The position numbers and the translations under genes are program-made. From JAVBJN01 sp031546985 (GTDB taxonomy: Bacteria > Bacteroidota > Bacteroidia > Chitinophagales > Chitinophagaceae), in contig JAVBJN010000010.1 in the NCBI GenBank assembly GCA_031546985.1, forward strand, positions 1-40,548: DNA of 40,548 nt. The letters are read 5' to 3'. Positions 24,576 to 33,004 of this stretch are shown in pieces. The notes under the pieces are model-generated. The model worked only from the letters and a program-made list of their open reading frames with translations, was not told the origin of the DNA and ran no database searches. Numbering within the stretch: position 1 is the first letter of the stretch; each line of letters starts with the position of its first letter.

Positions 24576-25493
24576 ATGCTTCAAAATATAACCGAATTAC
24601 TCACACAGCTCGAACAGGGGAATGTAAAAACCCTTGCGCGCAGCATCAGTTTAGTAGAAAACGAAGCAACAGGATATGAGCAGATCCTGTTTAACCTTAA
24701 AAACAATACACCTACCAAAGTGATTGGCATTACCGGCCCTCCGGGTGCCGGAAAAAGCACACTGGTAAATGCCCTTATTGGCAAGGTGCTGGAAAGAGGA
24801 CAGAAAATAGCGGTGCTGGCAGTAGACCCTTCTTCGCCATTTAACTATGGTGCGTTGCTGGGCGATCGCATTCGCATGAGCGCCTATTACAACCACCCCG
24901 ATGTGTACATCCGCTCGCTGGCAAGCCGCGGTGCGCTGGGCGGCCTCAATCCAAAAATTATCGAGATTACCGATGTTATACGCAATGCCGGGTACGACTA
25001 CCTGGTGGTAGAAACCGTAGGTGTGGGCCAGTCGGAAGTTGAAATTGCCGGTATAGCCGATACAACAATTGTAGTAGTCGTGCCCGAAGCCGGCGACGAG
25101 ATACAGACCATGAAAGCGGGTGTAATGGAGATCGCCAATATATTTGTGGTAAACAAGGCCGACCGCGCCAATGCAGATGAGTTTGTGCGCAACCTGCGCG
25201 TGCTGGCACACTATAAAGCCACCCATGAGTGGGAGATACCCGTGATCAAAGCGGTAGCTACGCAAGGCACTGGTGCAGAAGAGTTGTTAGAAAAGATCGA
25301 TGCCTATCATAAAGTGCCCTTGCAGGAAAGCCTGCACAAGCAAGTGCTGCTTACCGACAAAGCTTTTCAGCTGATACAGGCGCAAAGAATGAAGAGCATT
25401 AATAAAATGGAACTCCGAGACGCGTTGTTCGAAGCGGTGCAAGATGCCGACTTTAATATTTACCGTTTCGCTTCGGCATACTTTAACCGATAA
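24576..25493 (+). CDS. meaB: Methylmalonyl-CoA mutase-associated GTPase
   Basis: This 305-residue G3E-family GTPase protects and reloads adenosylcobalamin-dependent methylmalonyl-CoA mutase. Motifs are Walker A GPPGAGKS (54-61), VDPSSPF with the following GALLGDRIRM, the DYLVVETVGVGQSEVEIA switch region (141-159), and the NKAD guanine-specificity motif at 193-196. The ATG at 24576 is preferred over a TTG two codons upstream. The mutase subunits are not in the window, so meaB is unlinked from its client here. The GT39 gene starts only 4 bp after its stop codon, implying co-transcription of two functionally unrelated genes. Confidence 0.94.
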   Translation: MLQNITELLTQLEQGNVKTLARSISLVENEATGYEQILFNLKNNTPTKVIGITGPPGAGKSTLVNALIGKVLERGQKIAVLAVDPSSPFNYGALLGDRIRMSAYYNHPDVYIRSLASRGALGGLNPKIIEITDVIRNAGYDYLVVETVGVGQSEVEIAGIADTTIVVVVPEAGDEIQTMKAGVMEIANIFVVNKADRANADEFVRNLRVLAHYKATHEWEIPVIKAVATQGTGAEELLEKIDAYHKVPLQESLHKQVLLTDKAFQLIQAQRMKSINKMELRDALFEAVQDADFNIYRFASAYFNR

Positions 25494-25497
25494 CTGT

Positions 25498-26904
25498 ATG
25501 AACCAACTTACCGGAAACCGACTATTGTGGATGGCCTTGCTACTGCTTATTACAATGTGCAGTTCGCTGGTGCTGAGCCACGGTATGTTTATGGATGGGG
25601 TGATCTATGCGGTAATAGGCAAGCATATTGCCATTGATCCCCAGGCCGGTTGGTGGAACCTTACGTTATCGCCGCAGTGGGATGCTGAATTCCGCGAGCA
25701 TCCGCCGCTCGCTATGTGGGCGCTGGCGGTGCTCTATAAAATCTTTGGCGATCATGATTATGTAGAAAAGCTATACAGCCTGGGTACCGGCATTGTTACC
25801 GCCCTGTTGCTTGTGCGCTGCTGGAAATTGACTGTTGCATACAAAGCTCCTTATACATCGGGGTGGCCCTTACTCTTTTGGGTTAGCATTCCCACTATTT
25901 CGTGGGCCTACAACAACAATATACTGGAAAACACAATGGGTATTTTTACCCTGCTTTCGGTTATAGCGCAAATCCGTTTTGCGCAAACCTATAAATGGCA
26001 GCATATGCTTTGGTCATCGGTGTGGCTGTTGCTCGCTTTTATGTGCAAAGGGCCATTTGCATTGTTTCCGCTGGCTACGCTTTTCATCTATTGGTTGTGT
26101 GTTACGGATATAACTTTTGGCAAAGCATTTCTGGCCAGTCTGGTGCAACTATTGCTGGTTTCCGGACTGTTTATACTGCTGCTGCAATACCCGCCGGCAC
26201 ATGATTTTTTCCTGGGCTACTGGAACAAGCAGGTAGTAGAGAGTTTCGAAAAAGAGGTAACGGTAACCAACCGGTTCCAGATTATGATTAACCTGGCTAT
26301 AGAACTCTTGCCTGCTATTGGCGCATGCCTCATTATAGCCGCTATACGCCGTTTTAAGCCTACAGAAAACAATATCCGCAACTATACTTACAAATACGCT
26401 TTCTTCTTTTTACTGGTGGCATTAAGCGCTTCTTTGCCCATTATGATCAGTAAGAAGCAATCTACCTTTTACGCCATGGGCAGCATGCCATTTTTTGCCA
26501 TGAGCCTTGCGTGTTTCTCTCTTCCGTTATTACAGGATTTTGCCAAACGCTTTGGTAATGGGATGGCTAAAGTACTGCTGGTAATAAATGTATTGCTGCT
26601 GGTTACTTCTGGCGTATTAATGGCCACCGGAGCGGGTAAAACAAGAAGGGATAATGCGATTGTAAATGATGTGCTGGCAGTCTGCCGCCAAGTGCCACAA
26701 GGCAGCATTATTGCGGTATGCAGCCATGTTAATAACGAATACAATATCAGAGCGTACCTGCTGCGCTATGGCAGCATTCACATCACCAACCTGCAACCGG
26801 AATTAAGAGCTTACTATTTCAGCGATGGTTGTGGCGAGCTGGATAGCCTGTTTACAAAAAAGGTTCCGTTGCCGGAACCTGCTTATCAGTTAAGCGCCCG
26901 TTAG
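25498..26904 (+). CDS. ArnT-like glycosyltransferase family 39 protein
   Basis: This 468-residue GT-C membrane protein has about eleven hydrophobic segments between residues 9 and 410. D33 in MFMDGVIYAVIGKHIA, in the first periplasmic loop, and REHPPLAMW at 66-74 are the typical acidic residue and HPPL element of the PMT/ArnT superfamily. Members move a sugar from a polyprenyl phosphate to lipid A, proteins or glycans at the outer face of the inner membrane. The acceptor cannot be told here. A soluble C-terminal domain of about 70 residues follows the last membrane segment. ATG 25498 was taken because MNQLTGNRLLWMALLLL forms the first membrane helix. Its last codons hold the terminator hairpin of the convergent cox operon. 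Confidence 0.85.
   Translation: MNQLTGNRLLWMALLLLITMCSSLVLSHGMFMDGVIYAVIGKHIAIDPQAGWWNLTLSPQWDAEFREHPPLAMWALAVLYKIFGDHDYVEKLYSLGTGIVTALLLVRCWKLTVAYKAPYTSGWPLLFWVSIPTISWAYNNNILENTMGIFTLLSVIAQIRFAQTYKWQHMLWSSVWLLLAFMCKGPFALFPLATLFIYWLCVTDITFGKAFLASLVQLLLVSGLFILLLQYPPAHDFFLGYWNKQVVESFEKEVTVTNRFQIMINLAIELLPAIGACLIIAAIRRFKPTENNIRNYTYKYAFFFLLVALSASLPIMISKKQSTFYAMGSMPFFAMSLACFSLPLLQDFAKRFGNGMAKVLLVINVLLLVTSGVLMATGAGKTRRDNAIVNDVLAVCRQVPQGSIIAVCSHVNNEYNIRAYLLRYGSIHITNLQPELRAYYFSDGCGELDSLFTKKVPLPEPAYQLSAR
26856..26880 (-). terminator. Intrinsic terminator of the cox operon inside the GT39 coding end
   Basis: AGGTTCCG (26861-26868) and CGGAACCT (26873-26880) pair perfectly around TTGC. On the minus strand the stem is followed by five further Ts (TTTTTGTAAA). 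It lies 21-45 bp past the stop of the 73-aa gene and within the last 50 bp of the plus-strand GT39 gene. Confidence 0.8.
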
Positions 26905-27122
26905 CGCATGCTTCTATTGCTTTTGTACCATCTGTAACCCAGGAAACCGATAATGGTAAGCGGCATAAATGCCAGGTACAGAATACCGGCGTTAAGGCCT
27001 CGTGCGCTCTTGCTGTCCAGGTTACTGGCGGTAGCCGTACATACAGAACAGCCTTGCGCAAACATATCTGTTGCGATACCGGTGCTGATGGTAAATACCA
27101 GAAGAAAGATCCACTTTTTCAT
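26901..27122 (-). CDS. Small CxxC membrane protein at the end of the cox operon (73 aa)
   Basis: The protein has an N-terminal signal sequence (1-23, ending in MFAQ), then GCSVCTATASN with C25 and C28, then a single membrane segment (about 46-63) and a basic tail. The cysteine pair would sit on the periplasmic side right after cleavage. I know no named family for it, though similar small proteins occur beside oxidase assembly genes in Bacteroidota. It is the last gene of the ACIII/aa3 operon, 24 bp after DUF420, so a role in copper or heme delivery or in oxidase assembly is plausible but unproven. Its stop overlaps the convergent GT39 stop by 4 bp. Confidence 0.75.
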   Translation of the reverse strand: MKKWIFLLVFTISTGIATDMFAQGCSVCTATASNLDSKSARGLNAGILYLAFMPLTIIGFLGYRWYKSNRSMR

Positions 27123-27146
27123 ACTGCAAAGTTACCGAATTAGTGC

Positions 27147-27671
27147 TTACGAATAGTAAGGCGAAATCATGATATATACCAGCACGCCTGTTACCGCTAC
27201 ATAAAACCACATAGGCCAGGTAATGCGCGCTATTTTCTTGTGCTGTGGAAATTTATGCTGAAAAGCGCGGGTAAAAGTAAACAACACAAAGGGTACAATT
27301 ACCGCCGCCAGCAAGATGTGCGTGAGCAGAATAAAGTAGTAAATGTACTTGATGGTGCCTTCGCCGCCGAATTTGGTACTGGGTGTAGTAGCGTGGTAGG
27401 TTACGTATGACACCAGGAACAGGGCCGATAAAATACCCGCCGCCAGGTTGGCATTGCGGTGTGCCTTTTGGGCGCCGTTTTTAATAAAATACAATGAGGC
27501 CAGCAGCAATACGGCAGTAGAACCATTAAATACGGCATGCAGCAGCGGCAGACTTTTTGTATTGAACCCCACATCTACTTTCGTTTTCACACCGTAAAAA
27601 AGGATAGCTACCAACGCCGGAATAGCGATGGAAACCACCCAGATTACACTATTGAGATTCTTCTCTTTCAT
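27147..27671 (-). CDS. DUF420 membrane protein (CtaM-like oxidase assembly factor)
   Basis: This 174-residue protein has four or five membrane segments. It has histidines at membrane boundaries (LLHAVFNG, VTYHAT, LLTHILLAAVIVPF, FQHKFPQHKKIARITWPMWFYVAVTGV), a pattern of DUF420. The Gram-positive homologue CtaM is required for active heme-copper oxidases, probably in heme or copper insertion. Here it follows the SCO gene by 7 bp at the end of the oxidase operon, which fits that role. The start is the ATG at 27671. Confidence 0.85.
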   Translation of the reverse strand: MKEKNLNSVIWVVSIAIPALVAILFYGVKTKVDVGFNTKSLPLLHAVFNGSTAVLLLASLYFIKNGAQKAHRNANLAAGILSALFLVSYVTYHATTPSTKFGGEGTIKYIYYFILLTHILLAAVIVPFVLFTFTRAFQHKFPQHKKIARITWPMWFYVAVTGVLVYIMISPYYS

Positions 27672-27678
27672 GAGATAC

Positions 27679-28374
27679 CTATTTTTTCTTTCGTTTATCT
27701 TTTGAAATCATGAGCAGCGCCATATCATCTGCACAGCGCTTTACCTCAAACGAATCGAGACCGTTGTAGTAGCCACGGATAAAGCGGTCTCTGTCGATGA
27801 GTACAATTTTATCGGAGTGGATAAAATCATCGGCACCACCATCACCGGGTTCTGCCGTAAGGTGCAGCTCATTACGGGCTATCTGGTATATTTCGCGCTT
27901 ATCACCTGTGAGGAACCACCAACGGTCCCAATTGGCACCGTAACGGTCGGCATAGTGCTTTAAAGCATTTACCGTATCCCTTACCGGATCTACCGAAATA
28001 GACAGAAACTGGAATGTGCTATCATTTTTACGGTAAGCCTTTTGCAATACCGCTACACTGTTGCTCAAACGTGGGCAAATGGTAGGGCAGGTGGTAAAGA
28101 AGAAATTCACTACCAGGATCTTGCCTTTAAGATCTGCATTGATCGAAACCGAATCGCCAGCCTGGTTTACCAGCCGGTGATCGTTAAGCCGCAAAGCAGT
28201 CTCATTAGGCAGGCTGTCCACACGCAGCGAATCGCCAGCTTCTGCTACTACATAATAACCAGGGATTTTTACTTTACCTTTTGATGCATACCTGGTTACC
28301 AAATAAAAGCATAGCGGCACCAAAAAGGTTACCGCTATGCCGCCTATAAAAGTCTTATTCTTAAATGTGCTCAT
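27679..28374 (-). CDS. SCO1/SenC family copper chaperone
   Basis: This 231-residue protein is anchored by one N-terminal membrane helix (about 9-28) with a periplasmic thioredoxin-like domain. The copper site is complete: C96 and C100 in FTTCPTICPR and the distal H186 in DDFIHSDKI. SCO proteins deliver copper to, or reduce the cysteines of, the CuA centre of oxidase subunit II, encoded here by coxB in the same operon. ATG 28374 was chosen over a TTG at 28386. The C terminus is a short basic tail (KDKRKKK). A 7-bp gap separates it from the DUF420 gene. Confidence 0.92.
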   Translation of the reverse strand: MSTFKNKTFIGGIAVTFLVPLCFYLVTRYASKGKVKIPGYYVVAEAGDSLRVDSLPNETALRLNDHRLVNQAGDSVSINADLKGKILVVNFFFTTCPTICPRLSNSVAVLQKAYRKNDSTFQFLSISVDPVRDTVNALKHYADRYGANWDRWWFLTGDKREIYQIARNELHLTAEPGDGGADDFIHSDKIVLIDRDRFIRGYYNGLDSFEVKRCADDMALLMISKDKRKKK

Positions 28375-28430
28375 TATCTGCTCCAACTTTTGACAGGAAA
28401 AAGAATCAATTCAAACCTTGCGAAATACAA

Positions 28431-28814
28431 TTATTTCAGCAGGCTGTTGATCTTTAACCAGAAGCTACCATCTGATAAGAATGCAATGATAAACCAGATG
28501 AAGAAAGACAGCGGAAGCAGGATGGTCATCATGAACCCTTTGAATTCATCACCCAGGTGCATGAATACAGATACGATCATACCGGCCTTAACCATGGTTA
28601 AAGCCAGGAAGATGGCAGCCACCAGGCCCTTAGGCATGTGGTGAGAAAACATCAGACCAATAATTACTTCTACAATCGTGATAACAGAAAGCCATAAAGT
28701 AATCATCCAGATACGCTTAACCTGCGCTTTACTTTCAGCCGAGTTTTTATCCAGGTGGTGAGAACCGGAGTACAGCTTTGACTGATCGCCTTCGTAATAA
28801 CTGAAATGTGACAT
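28431..28814 (-). CDS. Cytochrome c oxidase subunit IV family protein
   Basis: This 127-residue protein has three membrane segments from about residue 35 on. They are typical of the prokaryotic subunit IV/CyoD-like family: IWMITLWLSVITIVEVIIGL, LVAAIFLALTMVKAGMIVSVFMHLG and FMMTILLPLSFFIWFIIAFL. The Lys plus the VFMHLGDE element in helix 2-3 matches the family. It is a small accessory subunit that stabilises the oxidase core. It lies between the subunit III genes and SCO in the operon. Confidence 0.88.
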   Translation of the reverse strand: MSHFSYYEGDQSKLYSGSHHLDKNSAESKAQVKRIWMITLWLSVITIVEVIIGLMFSHHMPKGLVAAIFLALTMVKAGMIVSVFMHLGDEFKGFMMTILLPLSFFIWFIIAFLSDGSFWLKINSLLK

Positions 28815-28837
28815 GACGTATAATTAGTTTAAGAAGA

Positions 28838-29563
28838 TTATAACAAATAGAAGCAAGTGAATACGAATACCCATACCAGATCTACAAAGTGCCAGTACAG
28901 ACCAACTTTTTCAACCATTTCGTAGTGACCACGACGCTCGTACACACCATTGATGGCGTTTACCAGGATCAGGATGTTCATCACCACACCGGAGAATACG
29001 TGGAAACCGTGGAAACCGGTGATGGTAAAGAAGAAGTTATAGAACGATTGTGTTGCAGAAGTTCCATGCTCAGCCAGCAAAGCCGGGTCTACATTGTGCG
29101 CATACAGGTGTTTCCAGTCTGTAGGAATGGTACCCCACCAAGCACCAGTGTGGTGTAAGTGTGTCCACTCCCAGGCCTGGCAACCTAAGAACGCCAAACC
29201 ACCAATTACAGTAAAGAACATCCATTTAATTACACCCTGCCTGTCCATACAATGGCCAGCGTGTACCGCAAGTACCATGGTAACCGAACTCAGAATCAGG
29301 ATAAACGTCATCAAGCTCACGAATACCAGCGGCAGGTTAGCCTCGCCCATTAACGGGAAGGAGTGAAACACCATGTTGGGATCGGGCCATACATGACTGA
29401 AGAAACGGGTGGTACCGTAAGAGATCAGAAATGCTCCAAAAGTAAAGGCGTCAGACATCAGGAAATACCAGATCATGATTTTCCCGTAGCTCACGTTAAA
29501 CGGCGAGCGACCACCGCCCCAGGCTTTACCTTTTGCTTCTTGCGCTGTAATTGCAGAACTCAT
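28838..29563 (-). CDS. Cytochrome c oxidase subunit III (larger copy)
   Basis: This 241-residue protein has five membrane segments. Family signatures are the KIMIWYFLMSDAFTFGAFL first helix, LGCQAWEWTHL with the conserved Glu, FFFTITGFHGFHVFSGV and the final GLYWHFVDLVWVFVFTCFYL. Subunit III stabilises the oxidase core and helps proton uptake into subunit I. A second, shorter subunit III-like gene lies directly upstream, so the operon carries two. Start is an ATG at 29563. Confidence 0.92.
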   Translation of the reverse strand: MSSAITAQEAKGKAWGGGRSPFNVSYGKIMIWYFLMSDAFTFGAFLISYGTTRFFSHVWPDPNMVFHSFPLMGEANLPLVFVSLMTFILILSSVTMVLAVHAGHCMDRQGVIKWMFFTVIGGLAFLGCQAWEWTHLHHTGAWWGTIPTDWKHLYAHNVDPALLAEHGTSATQSFYNFFFTITGFHGFHVFSGVVMNILILVNAINGVYERRGHYEMVEKVGLYWHFVDLVWVFVFTCFYLL

Positions 29564-29584
29564 AGTTGTTGCTATTCTCGGATT

Positions 29585-30157
29585 TTACAAACTAAACATA
29601 AAAAAGATAAACAGATACACCCAAAGTACATCTACAAAGTGCCAGTAAGTTACTACCAGTTCTGTAGGTACGCTGTTGTAATTTTTGACACGTTTACGGT
29701 AAGCGCTGAACAATAAAGTAAAGATAGCCAGCACACCGCCTAAAACGTGCACACCGTGCAGCCCGGCAATAATAAAGAGAAACGATCCGGACGGGTTGCC
29801 CTGCAACCGGATGCCCACCTCGTAAAGCTGTTTAAAGCCTTCGTACTGCGTTAAAACAAAGATCACACCTAATGCAGCCGTAATCCAGATCATGGCCTTG
29901 TAGGCGCCTGATTTGTGCTGTTTAAAGAAACGCAGACCAAGGTGCATGGTTACACTGCTTAAAACAATAACGAGGGTAGAGATCCAAAATATCTGCGGCA
30001 GTTTATAATGCACCCAGTTGCCCTGGGCCTGACGCACCACAAAAGCACTTGTTAAACCGGCAAACATCATGATGATGCTTCCAATACCGATCCACAAGCT
30101 AAACTTATGCGGGTGTATTTTATTTCTCTGTCCTCCGGCTGTCATAACGTTTTCCAT
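29585..30157 (-). CDS. Cytochrome c oxidase subunit III-like (shorter copy)
   Basis: This 190-residue protein has five membrane segments: KFSLWIGIGSIIMMFAGLTSAFVV, FWISTLVIVLSSVTMHLG, MIWITAALGVIFVLTQY, FLFIIAGLHGVHVLGGVLAIFTL and VTYWHFVDVLWVYLFIFF. The HGVHVLGG and YWHFVDVLWVY motifs place it in the heme-copper oxidase subunit III family. It diverges from the 241-aa copy and lacks its longer loops. Both genes are commonly present in Bacteroidota, and the shorter one may form the other part of a split helix bundle. It starts 1 bp after ctaB ends. Confidence 0.9.
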   Translation of the reverse strand: MENVMTAGGQRNKIHPHKFSLWIGIGSIIMMFAGLTSAFVVRQAQGNWVHYKLPQIFWISTLVIVLSSVTMHLGLRFFKQHKSGAYKAMIWITAALGVIFVLTQYEGFKQLYEVGIRLQGNPSGSFLFIIAGLHGVHVLGGVLAIFTLLFSAYRKRVKNYNSVPTELVVTYWHFVDVLWVYLFIFFMFSL

Positions 30158-30158
30158 A

Positions 30159-31058
30159 CTACACTATTTTATCAAACAGCATTGCCAGCAATGCTACCGG
30201 AAGGTAAATAAATGATGCGAACATCAGTTTCCTTGCACTAGCATCATCGGCATGCTTATAAAACTCTACTGAGCGCCAGGTGTAAAAGAACCCTGCCAAA
30301 GCCACAATGATAACCGATACCATGCCGGTCATACCTGCCATGTGTGTTGCATAACTCAATGGTATCAATACCAAAGCGTACATCACTGTCTGCCAGGCGG
30401 TAGCTCTTGTTTTGCCTGTAGCAGGCAGCAACTTGAGTCCGGCTTTCTGGTAATCATCGTGCCCCAGCCATCCGATAGACCACAGGTGTGGAAACTGCCA
30501 GATAAACTGGATGGTAAACAAAATCCAGCCACCCATACCCAGGTCGTTAGCGCCGGCTGCCCATCCGATCAACGGAGGTAATGCACCCGGAATAGCGCCC
30601 ACCAATACGGCGATGGAATGAATTTTCTTTAACGGAGTATAGGCAAAAGCATAAATCAGCAAAGACGCCAGGCTTACAATAGCACTCAGCAAATTAAAGC
30701 CAAGCAACATAATAGCCAAACCTGCAATACCGCTGATCAAAGCAATTGACCACGCACCGGCAACGCTCATACGACCATCAGGCAAGGGCCTGGTAGCAGT
30801 ACGTTTCATCACCTTATCTACATCACGCTCTAAAATCTCATTGATGGCACTGGCAGAACCAGTTACCAGCATACCCCCCAGGAACAAAAGAATAACCTTG
30901 CTCCAGTTAAAAGTAACACCGGGTACCAACAAATAACCCACCACACTGGAAAACACCACCAGAAAGCTTAACCTTACTTTTAACAGTTGGGACAGATCCC
31001 TGGTGCGTGCTGCCAGTAACAATGGTAATGAGAGTTTTAGACTTTCTTCTTTATACAT
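30159..31058 (-). CDS. ctaB: Heme o synthase (protoheme IX farnesyltransferase)
   Basis: This 299-residue UbiA-family prenyltransferase attaches a farnesyl group to heme b, giving heme o, the precursor of heme a. It has about eight membrane helices. The first prenyl-diphosphate site is N73-x3-E77-x3-D81 in NEILERDVDKVMKRTATRPL, with Glu in the usual Asp position as often seen in Bacteroidota. The second site is HDDYQKAGLKLLP. It lies between coxA and the subunit III genes in the same operon, in keeping with supply of heme for the aa3 oxidase. Heme a synthase (CtaA) is not in this window. Start is an ATG at 31058. Confidence 0.94.
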   Translation of the reverse strand: MYKEESLKLSLPLLLAARTRDLSQLLKVRLSFLVVFSSVVGYLLVPGVTFNWSKVILLFLGGMLVTGSASAINEILERDVDKVMKRTATRPLPDGRMSVAGAWSIALISGIAGLAIMLLGFNLLSAIVSLASLLIYAFAYTPLKKIHSIAVLVGAIPGALPPLIGWAAGANDLGMGGWILFTIQFIWQFPHLWSIGWLGHDDYQKAGLKLLPATGKTRATAWQTVMYALVLIPLSYATHMAGMTGMVSVIIVALAGFFYTWRSVEFYKHADDASARKLMFASFIYLPVALLAMLFDKIV

Positions 31059-31100
31059 GTCTTCGGTTCTATAAAAGAACTACAATACTATTTTGAAATA

Positions 31101-32948
31101 CTAGTGCGCTTCTTCACCCTCTTTCAAAGGCACGGTCTGAGGTACGAAGTCGCCACCCATTCCATTGTCTTTGTAGTCGTAAGCCCAACGGTGTACTTCA
31201 GGAATATCGCCTTCCCAGTTGCCGTGGAGCGGCTCAATGCCGGTAGTCCACTCCAGTGAGGTAGCACCCCAAGGGTTCTGGGTAGTCATTTTCTTACCTT
31301 TAAAGATACTCATGAAGAAGTTGAATACGAACAACAACTGAGCGAAGAATACGATGATTACCGCTACAGAGATCATTTGGTTCAGTTCACCGAACTGTTT
31401 GAATGACTCCCAGTTAGAGTAATCGTAGTAACGGCGTGGCATACCGGCAATACCTTCGTAGTGCATAGGCCAGAAGATAACATAGGCGCCGATAAACGTA
31501 AGCCAGAAGTGGATGTAACCGAGCGTGTTGCTCATGAAACGGCCAAACATTTTAGGATACCAGTGGTATACACCGGCAAACATTCCGAAGAAGGCAGATA
31601 CACCCATTACTAAGTGGAAGTGCGCAATTACGAAATAAGTATCGTGCAGGTGAATATCCAGTGCAGAGTTACCCAGGAAGATACCGGTTAAACCACCGGA
31701 GATAAACATGGATACAAAGCCCAGGGCAAACATCATTGGAACGGTGAAACGGATGTTACCTTTCCAGATGGTAGTTAACCAGTTAAATACTTTTACTGCA
31801 GAAGGTACAGCGATAAGCAGGGTTAACAGTACGAATACAGAACCCAGGAACGGACTCATACCGGTTACGAACATGTGGTGAGCCCACACGAGGAACGCCA
31901 GTACGGTGATACCGATCATAGAGATGATCATCGCAAAGTAACCAAAGATTGGTTTGCGGCTGTGGGTACTCAGTACCTCAGAAGCAATACCCATACCTGG
32001 CAGCATAATGATGTATACCTCTGGGTGACCCAGGAACCAGAACAAGTGTTGGTACAGGATCGCAGAACCACCTACGTGCGGCAGAGCTTTACCAGCAATG
32101 AATATTTCAGACAGGTAGAAGCTGGTACCGGCAACGCGGTCAAAAATCAGCAGTACAAAACCTGAAACCAGTACAGGGAAAGACAGTACACCCAGGATAG
32201 CAGTGAACAGCAGCGCCCAGATGGTGAGCGGCAAGCGGGTCATGCTCATACCTTTGGTACGCATGTTCAGGATGGTAGAAATATAGTTCAGGCTACCCAG
32301 CAGTGACGACGCTACGAACAAAGTCATCGCGATAAGCCACAGGTCCATACCTATTCCAGATCCTTTGGACGCTTCTTTTAAAGCACTCAATGGAGGATAG
32401 GTGGTCCAGCCGCCGGCGGCAGGGCCTGTTTGTACAAATAATGATGTAAACATGATTACACTGGCTACCAGGAAGAACCAGTAAGACAACATGTTCATAA
32501 AAGGAGATGCCATGTCGCGTGCACCAATCTGCAGGGGGATAAGCAGGTTCGAGAATGTACCACTCAGCCCCGCTGTTAACACGAAGAATACGAGAATGGT
32601 ACCGTGCATGGTAATGAGCGCGTAATACGCTTCATCGGTAATTTTACCACCGGTTGCCCAATGGCCCATCATTTTTTCCATGATAGGAAAAGAACTTTCA
32701 GGGAAACCCAATTGGAGACGGAAGAATACAGAGAACAAACCACCGATGATAGCCCAGAAAATACCTGTAATCAGGAATTGTTTGGCAATCATTTTGTGAT
32801 CCTGGCTAAACACGTACTTGGTTAAGAAGTGCTCTTTATGCTCATGGTGATCATGACCATGCCCACCATTGCCATGATGATCATCATGACCGATATGGCC
32901 ATGTACCATGTCTTCGTGGTGTCCGTGCAAGGTTGCGTCGTTGCTCAT
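31101..32948 (-). CDS. coxA: Cytochrome c oxidase subunit I
   Basis: The catalytic subunit (615 aa) reduces oxygen to water and pumps protons. About 12 membrane helices follow a His-rich N-terminal extension of 40 residues. Ligands are visible: heme a H115 (ITMHGT) and H445, heme a3 H443 (YFVIAHFHLVMG), and CuB H308, H357 and H358 (GHPEVYI, WAHHMFVTG). Y312 is the tyrosine cross-linked to H308, and E310 is the D-channel Glu of A1-type oxidases. It lies after coxB and before ctaB. The first 40 residues hold 14 histidines in HGH/HDDHH-type runs, not part of the standard fold. Start is the ATG at 32948. Confidence 0.97.
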   Translation of the reverse strand: MSNDATLHGHHEDMVHGHIGHDDHHGNGGHGHDHHEHKEHFLTKYVFSQDHKMIAKQFLITGIFWAIIGGLFSVFFRLQLGFPESSFPIMEKMMGHWATGGKITDEAYYALITMHGTILVFFVLTAGLSGTFSNLLIPLQIGARDMASPFMNMLSYWFFLVASVIMFTSLFVQTGPAAGGWTTYPPLSALKEASKGSGIGMDLWLIAMTLFVASSLLGSLNYISTILNMRTKGMSMTRLPLTIWALLFTAILGVLSFPVLVSGFVLLIFDRVAGTSFYLSEIFIAGKALPHVGGSAILYQHLFWFLGHPEVYIIMLPGMGIASEVLSTHSRKPIFGYFAMIISMIGITVLAFLVWAHHMFVTGMSPFLGSVFVLLTLLIAVPSAVKVFNWLTTIWKGNIRFTVPMMFALGFVSMFISGGLTGIFLGNSALDIHLHDTYFVIAHFHLVMGVSAFFGMFAGVYHWYPKMFGRFMSNTLGYIHFWLTFIGAYVIFWPMHYEGIAGMPRRYYDYSNWESFKQFGELNQMISVAVIIVFFAQLLFVFNFFMSIFKGKKMTTQNPWGATSLEWTTGIEPLHGNWEGDIPEVHRWAYDYKDNGMGGDFVPQTVPLKEGEEAH

Positions 32949-33004
32949 TTTGCTACTTTTATGGAGATAAACCTCTATTAAAACTTAAATAACTTAATCG
33001 GTGA

